A DNA stretch of 64,000 nucleotides from Filimonas effusa (GTDB lineage Bacteria; Bacteroidota; Bacteroidia; Chitinophagales; Chitinophagaceae), in assembly GCF_004118675.1 (NCBI RefSeq), contig NZ_SDHZ01000001.1:2953739-3017738 (forward strand), given 5' to 3'. Every line of letters begins with the position of its first letter. The stretch's first letter is position 1. The position numbers and the translations under genes were made by a program. Below, one piece after another: positions 1 to 7,970 of this stretch. The notes under the pieces are model-generated. The model worked only from the letters and a program-made list of their open reading frames with translations. It did not search any database and was not told where the DNA came from.

Positions 1-1
1 G

Positions 2-598
2 TTAAGTCCCCAAAGTACTTTACACTACCCCGAGATCTTTAACCGCGAGGTAAGGGAAGTGACTATTGAGGGCGAAGCTTTCTTCCGCATCAAAGAGAAT
101 CCCGAACACGCTTTTATTGTACATAGCAGCCAGGTGAACGTTAAAGCGCCCGGCAGCAGCTTTAACATACAAGCCTACAGCAATCAACCTTATACCGCCG
201 TCACCTCAGTCAGCGGATCGGCCACGGTTGCAGTAAAAGATACGCAGCTAGATGCAGAGCCTGCCATCATCAAGCCCAATCAGTGCGCAATATATGTAAA
301 CGACTACCAGAAGATAGTTACCAACAACTACTCCAATGCCGATGCACATATGCAGGCAAGACGTAATGGTCACTATGAGTTCTGGGGTATGCCCGTTTCA
401 GAAGTGATTAAGGAAGTTCAAAGGCAGCGCCCCGTAAGTGTAACACTGGAAGGCAACTACAGCGATGCCAAATTTTATGGCGAATTCAGAGCACAGGAAC
501 CAATAGAAAAGATCCTGAAACGGATCAGCGATGGCGTCAGCGGCAAGCTGATTGCCGAAGGAGACGCCTGGGTTATCAAAGTCAAAGACGGCAAATAA
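2..598 (+). CDS. FecR family anti-sigma/regulatory protein, 3' part
   Basis: The gene runs in from the left edge: the frame is open from base 2 and has no start inside the window, so only the C-terminal part (about 198 codons) is seen. The visible part begins in the FecR domain, with the typical LxYP...REVxxEGEAFF stretch followed by a PFxV-like and FNxxAY core. It ends in a DUF4974-like domain with the F-x-x-x-P-x-x-x-V-I-x-E pattern. In Bacteroidota such proteins sit in the inner membrane, receive a signal from a TonB-dependent receptor and control an ECF sigma factor. The sigma gene would be expected to the left, outside the window. An intrinsic terminator follows about 115 nt after the stop. 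Confidence 0.85.
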   Translation, partial: LSPQSTLHYPEIFNREVREVTIEGEAFFRIKENPEHAFIVHSSQVNVKAPGSSFNIQAYSNQPYTAVTSVSGSATVAVKDTQLDAEPAIIKPNQCAIYVNDYQKIVTNNYSNADAHMQARRNGHYEFWGMPVSEVIKEVQRQRPVSVTLEGNYSDAKFYGEFRAQEPIEKILKRISDGVSGKLIAEGDAWVIKVKDGK

Positions 599-714
599 AT
601 AGCAGCAGCTGAAGAACAGCAGCCCTTGGAACATTTGTGAAAACGACAACATGTATGGAAGCGCTTGATAAAATGTTCTGAATTACAACATTTGGTTTTC
701 AATTTGAGTTTATA

Positions 715-749
715 GAAAGAAAGGCGTCCCCCCGGGGCGTCTTTCTTTT
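715..749 (+). terminator. Intrinsic terminator after fecR-like gene
   Basis: A 13-bp stem (two G-U pairs) is closed by a CCC loop, with arms at 718-730 and 734-746. It extends through A/T pairs and is followed by a T-rich run. It lies downstream of the fecR-like gene on the plus strand. Confidence 0.8.
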
Positions 750-861
750 TATCCGGCACAGCCACCTGCAACAACAACTGTTTCATTTTTCAGCAGCCCG
801 CAGGCCACCAGAGAAATGGCAGGCAAACCAAACAAATACGCAAACATTCAATGATGCCCAT

Positions 862-890
862 AAAAAAAGAACTATGTAGACACATAGTTC
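862..890 (-). terminator. Intrinsic terminator of the tRNA-Cys-like gene
   Basis: A perfect 9-bp stem (GAACTATGT/ACATAGTTC, 869-877 and 882-890) with a 4-nt loop. On the minus strand it is followed by seven T residues (868-862). It lies 34 nt past the 3' end of the tRNA. Confidence 0.85.
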
Positions 891-924
891 CTCTTCGATT
901 GCTTGCCATACAAAAAATGTCAGC

Positions 925-994
925 AGTTACGACTGGATTCGAACCAGTGTAGAAGGTTGTGCAAACCTTAGCCTCGCCTCTCGGCCACGTAACT
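925..994 (-). tRNA. tRNA-Cys (GCA), atypical
   Basis: The 70-nt sequence folds as a cloverleaf. The acceptor stem AGTTACG/CGTAACT is 7 bp, the D stem GCC/GGC, the anticodon stem AAGGT/ACCTT with loop TTGCACA (GCA anticodon), the variable loop 4 nt, and the T arm ACTGG-TTCGAAT-CCAGT. CCA is not encoded. Three things are odd for tRNA-Cys: the base after the anticodon is C rather than a purine, the acceptor begins with A-U instead of G-C, and the base at the discriminator position reads G instead of the U73 that CysRS normally needs. Its own terminator follows. It could be a working but divergent tRNA, or a second, degenerate copy. Confidence 0.75.
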
Positions 995-1085
995 CGTATG
1001 TAAAAAAGCTGCGAATATTTATAGTACCGCCAGAATGATGCGGTAAGTGCAACATCAATGATAACACCTTATAACGCTATAACTA

Positions 1086-1424
1086 CTACCTCAACTTCAG
1101 ACAGATCTTGAAAGGTTCCGATGGATCACGTACTTCAATTTTCTCTGTTTGAAAATCGGGATGCTGTACCACTATCACCGCAGGCAAAGCCTGTGAGGTA
1201 GTAAGACTAAAACTGCCATCAACAGCCGACAAGGTTTCTTCTTCACCGGAAACAGCTACGATATAAGCTTTGGCTATAGGGGTGTTAGCGCCATCCTTTG
1301 TGATCACGCCTTTTATCTTGTAGGAACTAAGGCGTGAATGCACGGAGGCTAGCGCCACCATTGTGCCTATTGCTATGAAAGATATCATGGTTAAAACCAA
1401 ACGCCTCCGGTACCTGTTATTCAT
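1086..1424 (-). CDS. CarboxypepD_reg-like single-domain membrane-anchored protein
   Basis: A 112-residue protein. It has a basic N-terminus followed by one hydrophobic segment (about residues 8-28), then one carboxypeptidase-regulatory-like beta-sandwich with the pattern GVITKDG...PIAKAYI...DGSFSL. In Bacteroidota this domain usually forms the N-terminus of SusC-like receptors; here it stands alone, so a role in the envelope is likely but the specific job is unknown. The start at 1424 (MNNRYRR) was preferred over an upstream ATG at 1466 because a good -7 box lies between them at 1444-1451, leaving a leader of about 15 nt. Confidence 0.7.
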   Translation of the reverse strand: MNNRYRRRLVLTMISFIAIGTMVALASVHSRLSSYKIKGVITKDGANTPIAKAYIVAVSGEEETLSAVDGSFSLTTSQALPAVIVVQHPDFQTEKIEVRDPSEPFKICLKLR

Positions 1425-1443
1425 ATCATTTCGTTTGACAATA

Positions 1444-1451
1444 CAAATATA
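1444..1451 (-). promoter_or_regulatory. Bacteroidota -7 promoter element
   Basis: On the minus strand this reads TATATTTG, an exact match to TAnnTTTG, 20 nt upstream of the chosen start of the CarboxypepD_reg-like gene. No clear -33 TTTG was found at the usual distance. Confidence 0.5.
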
Positions 1452-1464
1452 GGAGAGAAAAGAC

Positions 1465-1491
1465 AAAAGTCCACCTTTTCAGTGGACTTTT
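1465..1491 (-). terminator. Terminator after beta-barrel gene
   Basis: A 10-bp perfect stem (AAAAGTCCAC/GTGGACTTTT, 1465-1474 and 1482-1491) with a 7-nt loop and A/T-rich flanks on both sides, so it could work in both directions. It lies 80 nt past the stop of the minus-strand gene at 1572. Confidence 0.7.
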
Positions 1492-1571
1492 ATTTTTATG
1501 CAAATGCACTGCCTTTTGTAATGGGCTATTACCTGTTTTTTTCGGGAAGCGCTTTAAACTGTTGCCGGCTG

Positions 1572-2135
1572 TTAGCGATGGAACAGTTTACTGATACCGA
1601 AGCCAATAAGCCAGGTATCGTAGCTCTTTTTCATATCATAAGTTGCAGATACGCCTATCTCCCATGATTTATTGATGGGCCAGGAAAGTTCAGTACCTAC
1701 TCTGTACACCATAAAGTTTTCGCCTTTCGCAAATTCACCTCCAACCCCACCGAGGAACAATATATGTTTCCAGGGCTTATAAAGCAGTACAGGAACGGAG
1801 GCAACAGGATAAGATCTTTCCAGCACCTCTTCTTCTTTATCGTTTCGTTCAGTAGCTACGCTGAAGTTTTCAAGCAGCATATCGTTATGCAAACCTATTG
1901 CCCAATGATTACTGAACCAATAGTCGTAGTCAAGCGCCCATGAAGCAACGGTAATGCCGGTGAGTCCGCTTTCATTTTTCAGACCTTCTTTTATATGAGA
2001 ATGACTGATAGACAAGGTTAAGCGATGGCAGTTTTTCAGTGATTCTTCTGTTTCAGTTGCGGAGCTGCCTTCCTGGGCATATACTACACCGCTACAGATG
2101 ATAGCAGTTATTACTAATAAAATTTTCGAACACAT
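1572..2135 (-). CDS. Secreted outer-membrane beta-barrel-like protein, function unknown
   Basis: A 187-residue protein with a clear Sec signal peptide (hydrophobic core about residues 4-19, cleavage around VYA-QE). The mature part has alternating amphipathic strands rich in aromatic residues (WALDYDYWF, AIGLHNDMLL, ILFLGGVGGEF, MVYRVGTELSW, TWLIGFGISKLF) and ends close to a Phe/Arg terminus, as small outer-membrane barrels do. I do not recognise a named family. It is a single-gene unit with its own terminator. Confidence 0.7.
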   Translation of the reverse strand: MCSKILLVITAIICSGVVYAQEGSSATETEESLKNCHRLTLSISHSHIKEGLKNESGLTGITVASWALDYDYWFSNHWAIGLHNDMLLENFSVATERNDKEEEVLERSYPVASVPVLLYKPWKHILFLGGVGGEFAKGENFMVYRVGTELSWPINKSWEIGVSATYDMKKSYDTWLIGFGISKLFHR

Positions 2136-2885
2136 AATTTGGTAGTTAAATGTAAATGCGGCCCTTACGGGGCGTGTAGTGCAAAGGGAGCCGGCTCATT
2201 GGCCGGAGCGTTTACTTCAACACAGTCGCGATCGGAAATATCCCGGCAATGAAAGCGGGAATTGCGCTATAAGCCAGGCAAGGAAACCAGGCGATAGATG
2301 CTTCACCGTTATGCAGATTAATGGTAATGAAATGAATAGCCCTATCAAAAAACAGTCGCTGCAGATTCGTGTGTATTTGACGCCGCAAAGGTATCCGGGC
2401 AATATTTTATTTTTTATGATAAATACTAGGTTCGCAACATTTTTTTTATTGTATATTAAAGCGCCTGCGCGAATAAGGGATTGTGTTCCCGGTTGCCGGT
2501 TTTACTCCGGCATAAAGTATTCATCACACTACCACTCTACAGGAAAACACCGTACAAATTTATCACCTGCTCACAAACAAGGATGGCAATATAACAACCG
2601 GGTTAGCTATTCAGAAACAGGAAGGAGACAATGTCTGTTTCCGGGGCCATAAACAGGCATCCCGCTTACTACTATAAGGACAACAAAAAAGCGCCCCGTT
2701 TTACTGTAATGCCTCCCTGCAACACGAATAAAAACGCGGGACCGCCAGCCCACCAGATCAACATGCGTTTATCAGAATGGTGGCACCCTACAAGAATTAT
2801 TCAGCCTATCGCCAAAATACCAGTAAAAATATCCGTCAAAATTTTGTGGATATCAGTCTATTCCAATACTTTTGCGCTCCACTCA
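2136..2885. other. Gene-poor 750-nt stretch
   Basis: No convincing gene on either strand. Long open frames here have implausible composition, and one runs through the tRNA. A 54-codon stop-to-stop open frame at 2516-2677 on the plus strand has protein-like composition (it contains TNKDGNITTG and QEGDNVCFRG) but no ATG, GTG or TTG in a sensible place; it may be a fossil or use a rare start. Confidence 0.5.
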
Positions 2886-2960
<75 letters not shown>

Positions 2961-2967
2961 AAGCTTT

Positions 2968-2996
2968 AGCCCCGCAAGGGGCTTTTGTATTTTTAG
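2968..2996 (+). terminator. Terminator of tRNA-Ala
   Basis: A 6-bp stem AGCCCC/GGGGCT around a stable GCAA tetraloop, followed by TTTGTATTTTT. Confidence 0.85.
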
Positions 2997-3024
2997 CCTT
3001 GGATCTTCTTGACAGGTAGGCCGT

Positions 3025-4959
3025 TTATTTCATGCTGGCCTTACCTGCATATGCTTCAGCAAGATTTCCTTTTAACAGGCGATTACTTTTATTGAACTGC
3101 AGTCCTTTTTCACCCGCCGCTATAGCCTTATCATATTGTTGTAACCTGTTATAGGCTGCACATATGTTCACATAGGCCAGATCATAACCAGGACGCAATA
3201 CAAGAGCCTTTTGAGCAGCCTCGATGCATTTTAGGTAATCTCCCCCATTATAGTAATTAAGACTGGCATTGATCAGCGATTCCGGGGTATCGGCGCCCGA
3301 ATCACTATTGGCTCCCTGCGCTTTGCGGGCGGCATCATTCTGGATGCGGAGCTGCTGGAGATCTTCCAGGCCAGGACTTATTGCCAAACCTTTGGCAATA
3401 AGCGCATCAGCTTCACTAAACCTGTTCCTGCTCGTGAGGAACTTGGCATAGAAGGAATAATTTGCAGGAGTATGCGGATCCATAGCAAGCGCCCTGGAGA
3501 AGTTTGCTTCAGCTTCGTCAGGTTTGCCTGTATATTGCTTTAAAATGCCCAGATTGGTATAAGGTAGTGGATAGGCCGGCCATAACTGCGTTGTTTTAAT
3601 AAAACAGGACTCCGCACCATTGAAATCGGCTTTGGCCATGAGCGCAACACCATAGTTCATCCAGGCCCTGCCGTTTCCCGCTGCTTTTATAGTGGCTTCT
3701 TTCCAGAGCGAGATATCCGAATCCCATACCTGGTTGCGCTGCCAGGTACCCCAGGCATTTGCTGCCAGGAAAAATACTGCAACAACTACCACCAGCTTCC
3801 TGCGGCCGGCATTTTCATCTGCAAAGAAAGAAGTGAGCATATTACGGATGAACACCGCCATTGCGATAAACAAACCAATATAAGGAAAGAAGGTGCGGTG
3901 ATCATTTAAGACCTCTGCCAGCGGCATCAGGCTGGTAGGCGCCAGGGCCAGCAGAAACCAGGCGATACCGAACGCAATTGGGCGGGTCGACTGTCTGCGG
4001 GAAGTAATAACTATCAGGAAAACCAGCAAGGCTATGAATAGCAATCCCGTTAAAACTCTGTAATCAGTATAAGAACCCACTACTTTCCAATCGGTATCAA
4101 CAACAAGTCCAACAGGCAGGATAAAGTTGCAGCAGTAATGGAAGATAACAAAAGGCTGTGTGAGAATGTATTTCCATAGATCGGTTCCGCCAGGCCGCCA
4201 CGTTTGCGGTGTAAGCACTTTCAGAATGATGAGGAAAAAGATGGTAATAACGGCAACAGGGAAAAGTATCGACTTAATGATCTCCGTTACTTTTCTCCAT
4301 TGCTTCCAACAGTTGGTGAGAGAAAGGTTTTCTTCAAAGAAAAATTTATAAAGGAAAAACAATGGCACGAACATCACCGTTTGTTCTTTTACCAGCAGCC
4401 CCAACAACACAGGTAATACATACAGGTAAGATTTACGCCAGGCCGGGTGATAAATGTAAAGTACAAAAGCAGCTACTATAAAGAAAGCCGAGAGAAGATC
4501 AGAACGTGCTATGATATAATTGACCGTTTCGGCATTGGCAGGGTGTAAAAGAAACCACGCTGTCACAAAAAGCGCCACTCCCCTGCTCCAATTGCCTGGC
4601 AGGCTTTGTTGCAGGAAATAAAGAAAAAGCATGTAACACAGAAAACCCAGCGAAAGAAAGATGACAAAGCTGGTAACGTGAAACATAAAGGGCTGCGGCG
4701 TGGCACTGCCACCAAGGAAGAAATCAATAGCCAGCGTTGTAACGAGCAGCGGCCTGTACGATTGATTGGAAGGCAAAGTGCTCATTGTAGTCCCATCGGA
4801 AAAGAAGCCAGGGATGTTTTTGAGGCTCCTGATATTCAGGTTATTTTCGATGGTGTGGCTATCATCGAAATGAAAACTGTTGTCAAAATGATTGACATAG
4901 GTAACAAATGTAACGATAGCTATAAGCAGTAAATAAAGGAAAGCAGACTTCGGTTTCAT
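3025..4959 (-). CDS. GT-C fold membrane glycosyltransferase-like protein with C-terminal TPRs (TMTC-like)
   Basis: A 644-residue polytopic membrane protein. The first transmembrane segment (about residues 5-22) is followed by an external loop with the acidic pair in FHFDDSHTI, the position of the catalytic Asp motif in GT-C enzymes. Further conserved blocks are SYRPLL, the HPANAE...ARSDLL stretch and LLVKEQT, as in TMTC and PMT-like O-mannosyltransferases and their many bacterial TPR relatives. About ten hydrophobic segments cover residues 1-400; the last 240 residues form about six TPR helices (for example WPAYPLPYTNLGILKQYTG). A lipid-linked sugar donor and transfer at the periplasmic face are inferred from the fold. 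The start at 4959 (MKPKSAF) avoids overlap with the upstream gene; an in-frame ATG at 5013 is the alternative. Confidence 0.7.
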   Translation of the reverse strand: MKPKSAFLYLLLIAIVTFVTYVNHFDNSFHFDDSHTIENNLNIRSLKNIPGFFSDGTTMSTLPSNQSYRPLLVTTLAIDFFLGGSATPQPFMFHVTSFVIFLSLGFLCYMLFLYFLQQSLPGNWSRGVALFVTAWFLLHPANAETVNYIIARSDLLSAFFIVAAFVLYIYHPAWRKSYLYVLPVLLGLLVKEQTVMFVPLFFLYKFFFEENLSLTNCWKQWRKVTEIIKSILFPVAVITIFFLIILKVLTPQTWRPGGTDLWKYILTQPFVIFHYCCNFILPVGLVVDTDWKVVGSYTDYRVLTGLLFIALLVFLIVITSRRQSTRPIAFGIAWFLLALAPTSLMPLAEVLNDHRTFFPYIGLFIAMAVFIRNMLTSFFADENAGRRKLVVVVAVFFLAANAWGTWQRNQVWDSDISLWKEATIKAAGNGRAWMNYGVALMAKADFNGAESCFIKTTQLWPAYPLPYTNLGILKQYTGKPDEAEANFSRALAMDPHTPANYSFYAKFLTSRNRFSEADALIAKGLAISPGLEDLQQLRIQNDAARKAQGANSDSGADTPESLINASLNYYNGGDYLKCIEAAQKALVLRPGYDLAYVNICAAYNRLQQYDKAIAAGEKGLQFNKSNRLLKGNLAEAYAGKASMK

Positions 4960-5005
4960 GACAACTAATGTACTGAAACCGTGAGAAAAAACGAAAAGAA
5001 CCGTT

Positions 5006-5893
5006 TTAAGCAATTTTCACGGATGTCATTGTCAAAGATCCGGCGATCACCTCATCGTTGAAAAAGCTTGCCTGCTCGTTCTTATCCTGGAGCGCCAGGG
5101 TGTATAGCAATGGCAGGAAATGCTCTGGCGTAGGAATAGAAAGATCAAATTCTTTGCCCAGCGACTTGAATTGAATGAGTGATTGATGGTCGCTTTCAAG
5201 AATAAGCTTTTTCATTTTTTCGCGCGCAGTAAGCGCCCAATCGTATCCAAAGCCCGGTGTTTCCATTTTATCCCAGGCAGCCATGCGCAGGTTATGAACC
5301 ATGTTACCGCTGCCAACCACAAGTACTCCCTTTTCGCGGAGGGGAGCCAGTTGTTTCGCCAGTTCATAGTGGTACAATGCGGGCTGTGTATAATCGAGGC
5401 TCAATTGTATAACGGGAATATCAGCACTGGGATAGAGGTGCTTTACAACACTCCAGCAGCCATGATCAAGTCCCCAGTGACTGTCATCAAGGCCTATCTC
5501 CGTTTTAGTGACAATATTTTTGGTTTGTTGTGCCAGTTCAGGACTCCCTGGTGCGGGATATTGCACGTCGAACAAGGCTTTGGGAAAACCACCAAAGTCA
5601 TGAATGGTCTTTGGTTTTTCCATAGCAGTTACAAAGCTGCCCCTTGTTTCCCAGTGGGCTGAAATACACAGGATAGCTGATGGCCTGGGTATCTCTTTAC
5701 TGATATCTCTAAAGCCTGTAACAAAGCTGTTTTCTTCAATTGCGTTCATGGGGTTGCCATGCCCCAGGAACAGCACCGGCATTTTTTCTGTATGTGACAG
5801 GTGGGCCGTCATGTTGCCCAGTTCTTTTAATTTCATAGCAGATCCTGTTAAAGGCAATAAAGCCATTGATTGTAAAAACTTCTTTCTATCCAT
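5006..5893 (-). CDS. ygiD: DODA-type extradiol ring-cleavage dioxygenase (YgiD-like)
   Basis: A 295-residue member of the class III extradiol dioxygenase (LigB-like) family, closest in pattern to YgiD/4,5-DOPA dioxygenase. Conserved blocks in order: FLGHGNPMNAI (metal His), ISAHWET (second His), IHDFGGFP, GLDHGCWS, VIQLSLDY, VVGSGNMVHNLR and PTPEHFLPLLY. The metal-binding histidines are present. The first 35 residues look like a short hydrophobic or twin-lysine leader (MDRKKFLQSMALLPLTG), unusual for the cytosolic E. coli protein and common in Bacteroidota copies. The family opens catechol-type rings such as DOPA; the natural substrate here is unknown. Confidence 0.9.
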   Translation of the reverse strand: MDRKKFLQSMALLPLTGSAMKLKELGNMTAHLSHTEKMPVLFLGHGNPMNAIEENSFVTGFRDISKEIPRPSAILCISAHWETRGSFVTAMEKPKTIHDFGGFPKALFDVQYPAPGSPELAQQTKNIVTKTEIGLDDSHWGLDHGCWSVVKHLYPSADIPVIQLSLDYTQPALYHYELAKQLAPLREKGVLVVGSGNMVHNLRMAAWDKMETPGFGYDWALTAREKMKKLILESDHQSLIQFKSLGKEFDLSIPTPEHFLPLLYTLALQDKNEQASFFNDEVIAGSLTMTSVKIA

Positions 5894-6114
5894 ATTCCTG
5901 CTTTAATAGCCCTCTTATTTTGATGATAACGTCTACGTTCAGCAGCCTCTTACAGTAATAAAGCACCGGGGCACAGCTTCCGGCTACCTACAAACCGGAA
6001 CTCGCCACTTTAAAGGCGTTAAAACAACAACATGGCATCCATTTCTTTCACCATATAAAGGTCGGATACAAACTACCTGGAAGCGTAACAGTTTTGAGAA
6101 GAAGGGTTGTAAAA

Positions 6115-6945
6115 TCAGGAAACCAGTTTTCGCATCTCATTCCTGAAGTCAGAAGGCGTTTGACCTGCTTTTTTGCGAAACACATTTGTGAAATAAGACT
6201 TTTCGTTGTAACCTAATTCAAAACCTATCTCGGAGATGGTTTTATCGGTGGTTATAAGAAGGTTTTTGGCTTCAATGAGCTTTCGCGTTTCAATGATTTC
6301 CGAAACACTTTGCTGGAGTATATTCTGGCAAATAAGATTAAGATTGCGGCTGCTCATAAATAGCTTTTCGGCATAGAACTCCACCCCTTCCGGACGGCGG
6401 AAATTCTCCTCAAGGATCTGTAGGAAGTTTTTAAATGTAACGCTTTGTGTTTTCCGGTTACCGGCTTCAGGCAGCTGCATCTTCTTGCTTTCTGATTCAA
6501 TCATAACAAACAAGGTGCTGAGCAACTGGCGAACAACGGCAAGGTCAGCACCTGGCTGCTGCATTTCCCCGAACATCATTTTGCAAAGCTGTACCAGACG
6601 ACGAAAGCCGTTGTTGTTACGGAAAGAGAGGTTGGCACTCTCATGATAAAAAGAATAAAGCTGGAAGATGGTTTCGGGAATGAATTCGCTCTTAAAACGA
6701 ATCACCCACATATTACACTTTCCGTTACGGGTCTGGGGTTTGGCGCGGTGTACCTTTCCCTGTGTCACAAAACTTACAAGGGGCGCCGGTATTGTTTTGG
6801 AGCCGAAATCTATAAAGTGCTCAAGCTGACCGGAGACGCCAATGATCAGTTCTTCATAGTCGTGCCGATGCGGATTATTGGGAGCTGTTTCAATTTCTTT
6901 TACTGCCGCCGCATCGAGATTAAATATCTTAAACAATTCATTCAC
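6115..6945 (-). CDS. AraC family transcriptional regulator
   Basis: A 276-residue protein with an N-terminal cupin-like sensor (HRHDYEELIIGVSG is the usual AraC_binding start) and a C-terminal AraC double HTH from about residue 175. That region includes TDKTISEIGFELGYNEKSYFTNVFRKKAGQTPSDFR, of which the GYNEKSYF and FRKKAGQTP blocks are diagnostic. It likely responds to a small ligand and regulates nearby or distant metabolic genes. The divergent or upstream target is not evident; ygiD lies 220 nt downstream on the same strand and could be regulated by it. Confidence 0.9.
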   Translation of the reverse strand: MNELFKIFNLDAAAVKEIETAPNNPHRHDYEELIIGVSGQLEHFIDFGSKTIPAPLVSFVTQGKVHRAKPQTRNGKCNMWVIRFKSEFIPETIFQLYSFYHESANLSFRNNNGFRRLVQLCKMMFGEMQQPGADLAVVRQLLSTLFVMIESESKKMQLPEAGNRKTQSVTFKNFLQILEENFRRPEGVEFYAEKLFMSSRNLNLICQNILQQSVSEIIETRKLIEAKNLLITTDKTISEIGFELGYNEKSYFTNVFRKKAGQTPSDFRNEMRKLVS

Positions 6946-6983
6946 CAGCTAAAGCTATAATGTGCTCAAAGCTACAATAAAGC

Positions 6984-7388
6984 CTAGAATGTTTTGAAAG
7001 CATCTTCTTCATCGTCGAGAGCCAGTTTAAGCGCTGCCGCGGAAAGGGTTATTTCACGGAACCCGAGGAAGAGGGCTATCATCATGAACACCATCCCAAA
7101 CCAGAATGTGTATTGGGCAATATAACTTTCACCGATAAACAGGAGAAAGATACTGCAGATGCAAAGGAAGAAACTGCCCGTACCAAATGCCTGCATATTA
7201 CGGATAAGGTGTAGCCTTTTACGGAGGTTTTCAATCTGCTCTATGATATGCGCAGACTTGTTTTCTTCATACTGCTTTTTTAATACGCGCGAGCGCAGTC
7301 CCAGCCGAAGGAACTTTTCGGTATATGCCAGCAGGATAAGTGACAACGCAGGAAAAAGCAAAATGGGAGTAGTGATGGTTATTTCCAT
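6984..7388 (-). CDS. DUF2721 membrane protein, copy 2
   Basis: A 134-residue protein with three hydrophobic segments (about 8-24, 65-85, 88-108) and the DUF2721 pattern TPILLFPALSLILLAYTEKFL...LRKRLHLIRNMQAF. It begins 3 nt past the stop of a clearly related gene and is probably co-transcribed and translationally coupled with it. The function of DUF2721 proteins is not known. The two copies share most of the helix positions but diverge at the C-terminus, so the duplication is not recent. Confidence 0.85.
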   Translation of the reverse strand: MEITITTPILLFPALSLILLAYTEKFLRLGLRSRVLKKQYEENKSAHIIEQIENLRKRLHLIRNMQAFGTGSFFLCICSIFLLFIGESYIAQYTFWFGMVFMMIALFLGFREITLSAAALKLALDDEEDAFKTF

Positions 7389-7391
7389 AAC

Positions 7392-7808
7392 TTATTTTTT
7401 TGCTTTGTCGCCAAGAATGATCTCTTCGAGGTCACTGAGTTCTATTTCGAGCGCATGTACGGATATCTGTGTTTCCCAGAACGATAACACCAGGGAGATC
7501 ATGAGTAACAGGAGGCTGGCGCCAAATGCATATTTTGCAATAAGCATCTCTTCGTTGTACAGCAGCCACATCGACAATACGCAGATCAGGAATCCCATGA
7601 TAGCACAGGCCTGCATGTTCCTGACAAGTATGATACGTTTACGCAGGTTGGAAATTTGCCCCAGGAGATTGGGATTACGGTTCTGGGCATATTGACTTTT
7701 AAGGCTGCGGATAAGATTGGCGAGCGCCAGGAACCTGTTTGTGTAAGCCAGCAGCAGCAGGGATATTGCCGGGAATAACAGGGCCGGGGTAGTGAGCGAT
7801 AATTCCAT
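7392..7808 (-). CDS. DUF2721 membrane protein, copy 1
   Basis: A 138-residue protein of the same DUF2721 family: TPALLFPAISLLLLAYTNRFL at residues 7-27, LRKRIILVRNMQACAIM in the middle, then two more hydrophobic helices and an acidic tail ending in a lysine-rich stretch. It is first in a two-gene unit with the neighbouring paralogue. The two proteins may form a hetero-oligomer, but this is inference from the arrangement only. Confidence 0.85.
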   Translation of the reverse strand: MELSLTTPALLFPAISLLLLAYTNRFLALANLIRSLKSQYAQNRNPNLLGQISNLRKRIILVRNMQACAIMGFLICVLSMWLLYNEEMLIAKYAFGASLLLLMISLVLSFWETQISVHALEIELSDLEEIILGDKAKK

Positions 7809-7879
7809 TTCAGTAAAGTCTTCGTTTAATTACAATATTAATAAATGTACCCGTCCGGATATAGTGATTTTGGTCATTG

Positions 7880-7920
7880 GGCTAAAAATGAAAATCCCGG
7901 TTACAGAAAGCAACCGGGAT
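7880..7920 (-). terminator. Terminator between DUF2721 pair and citrate synthase
   Basis: A perfect 9-bp stem ATCCCGGTT/AACCGGGAT (7894-7902 and 7912-7920). On the minus strand it is followed by TTTTCATTTTT. It ends the transcript of the citrate synthase gene. Confidence 0.8.
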
Positions 7921-7970
7921 CGTATCTATAAGTATATGAGCCTGTATTAACGGGATGTATTCCCGTACGT

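Noticed and set aside
2179..2652. 157-codon plus-strand frame in the gap before tRNA-Ala
   Set aside because: Composition is unlike real proteins of this genome (many Arg, His, Cys, Pro runs), with no domain and no promoter.
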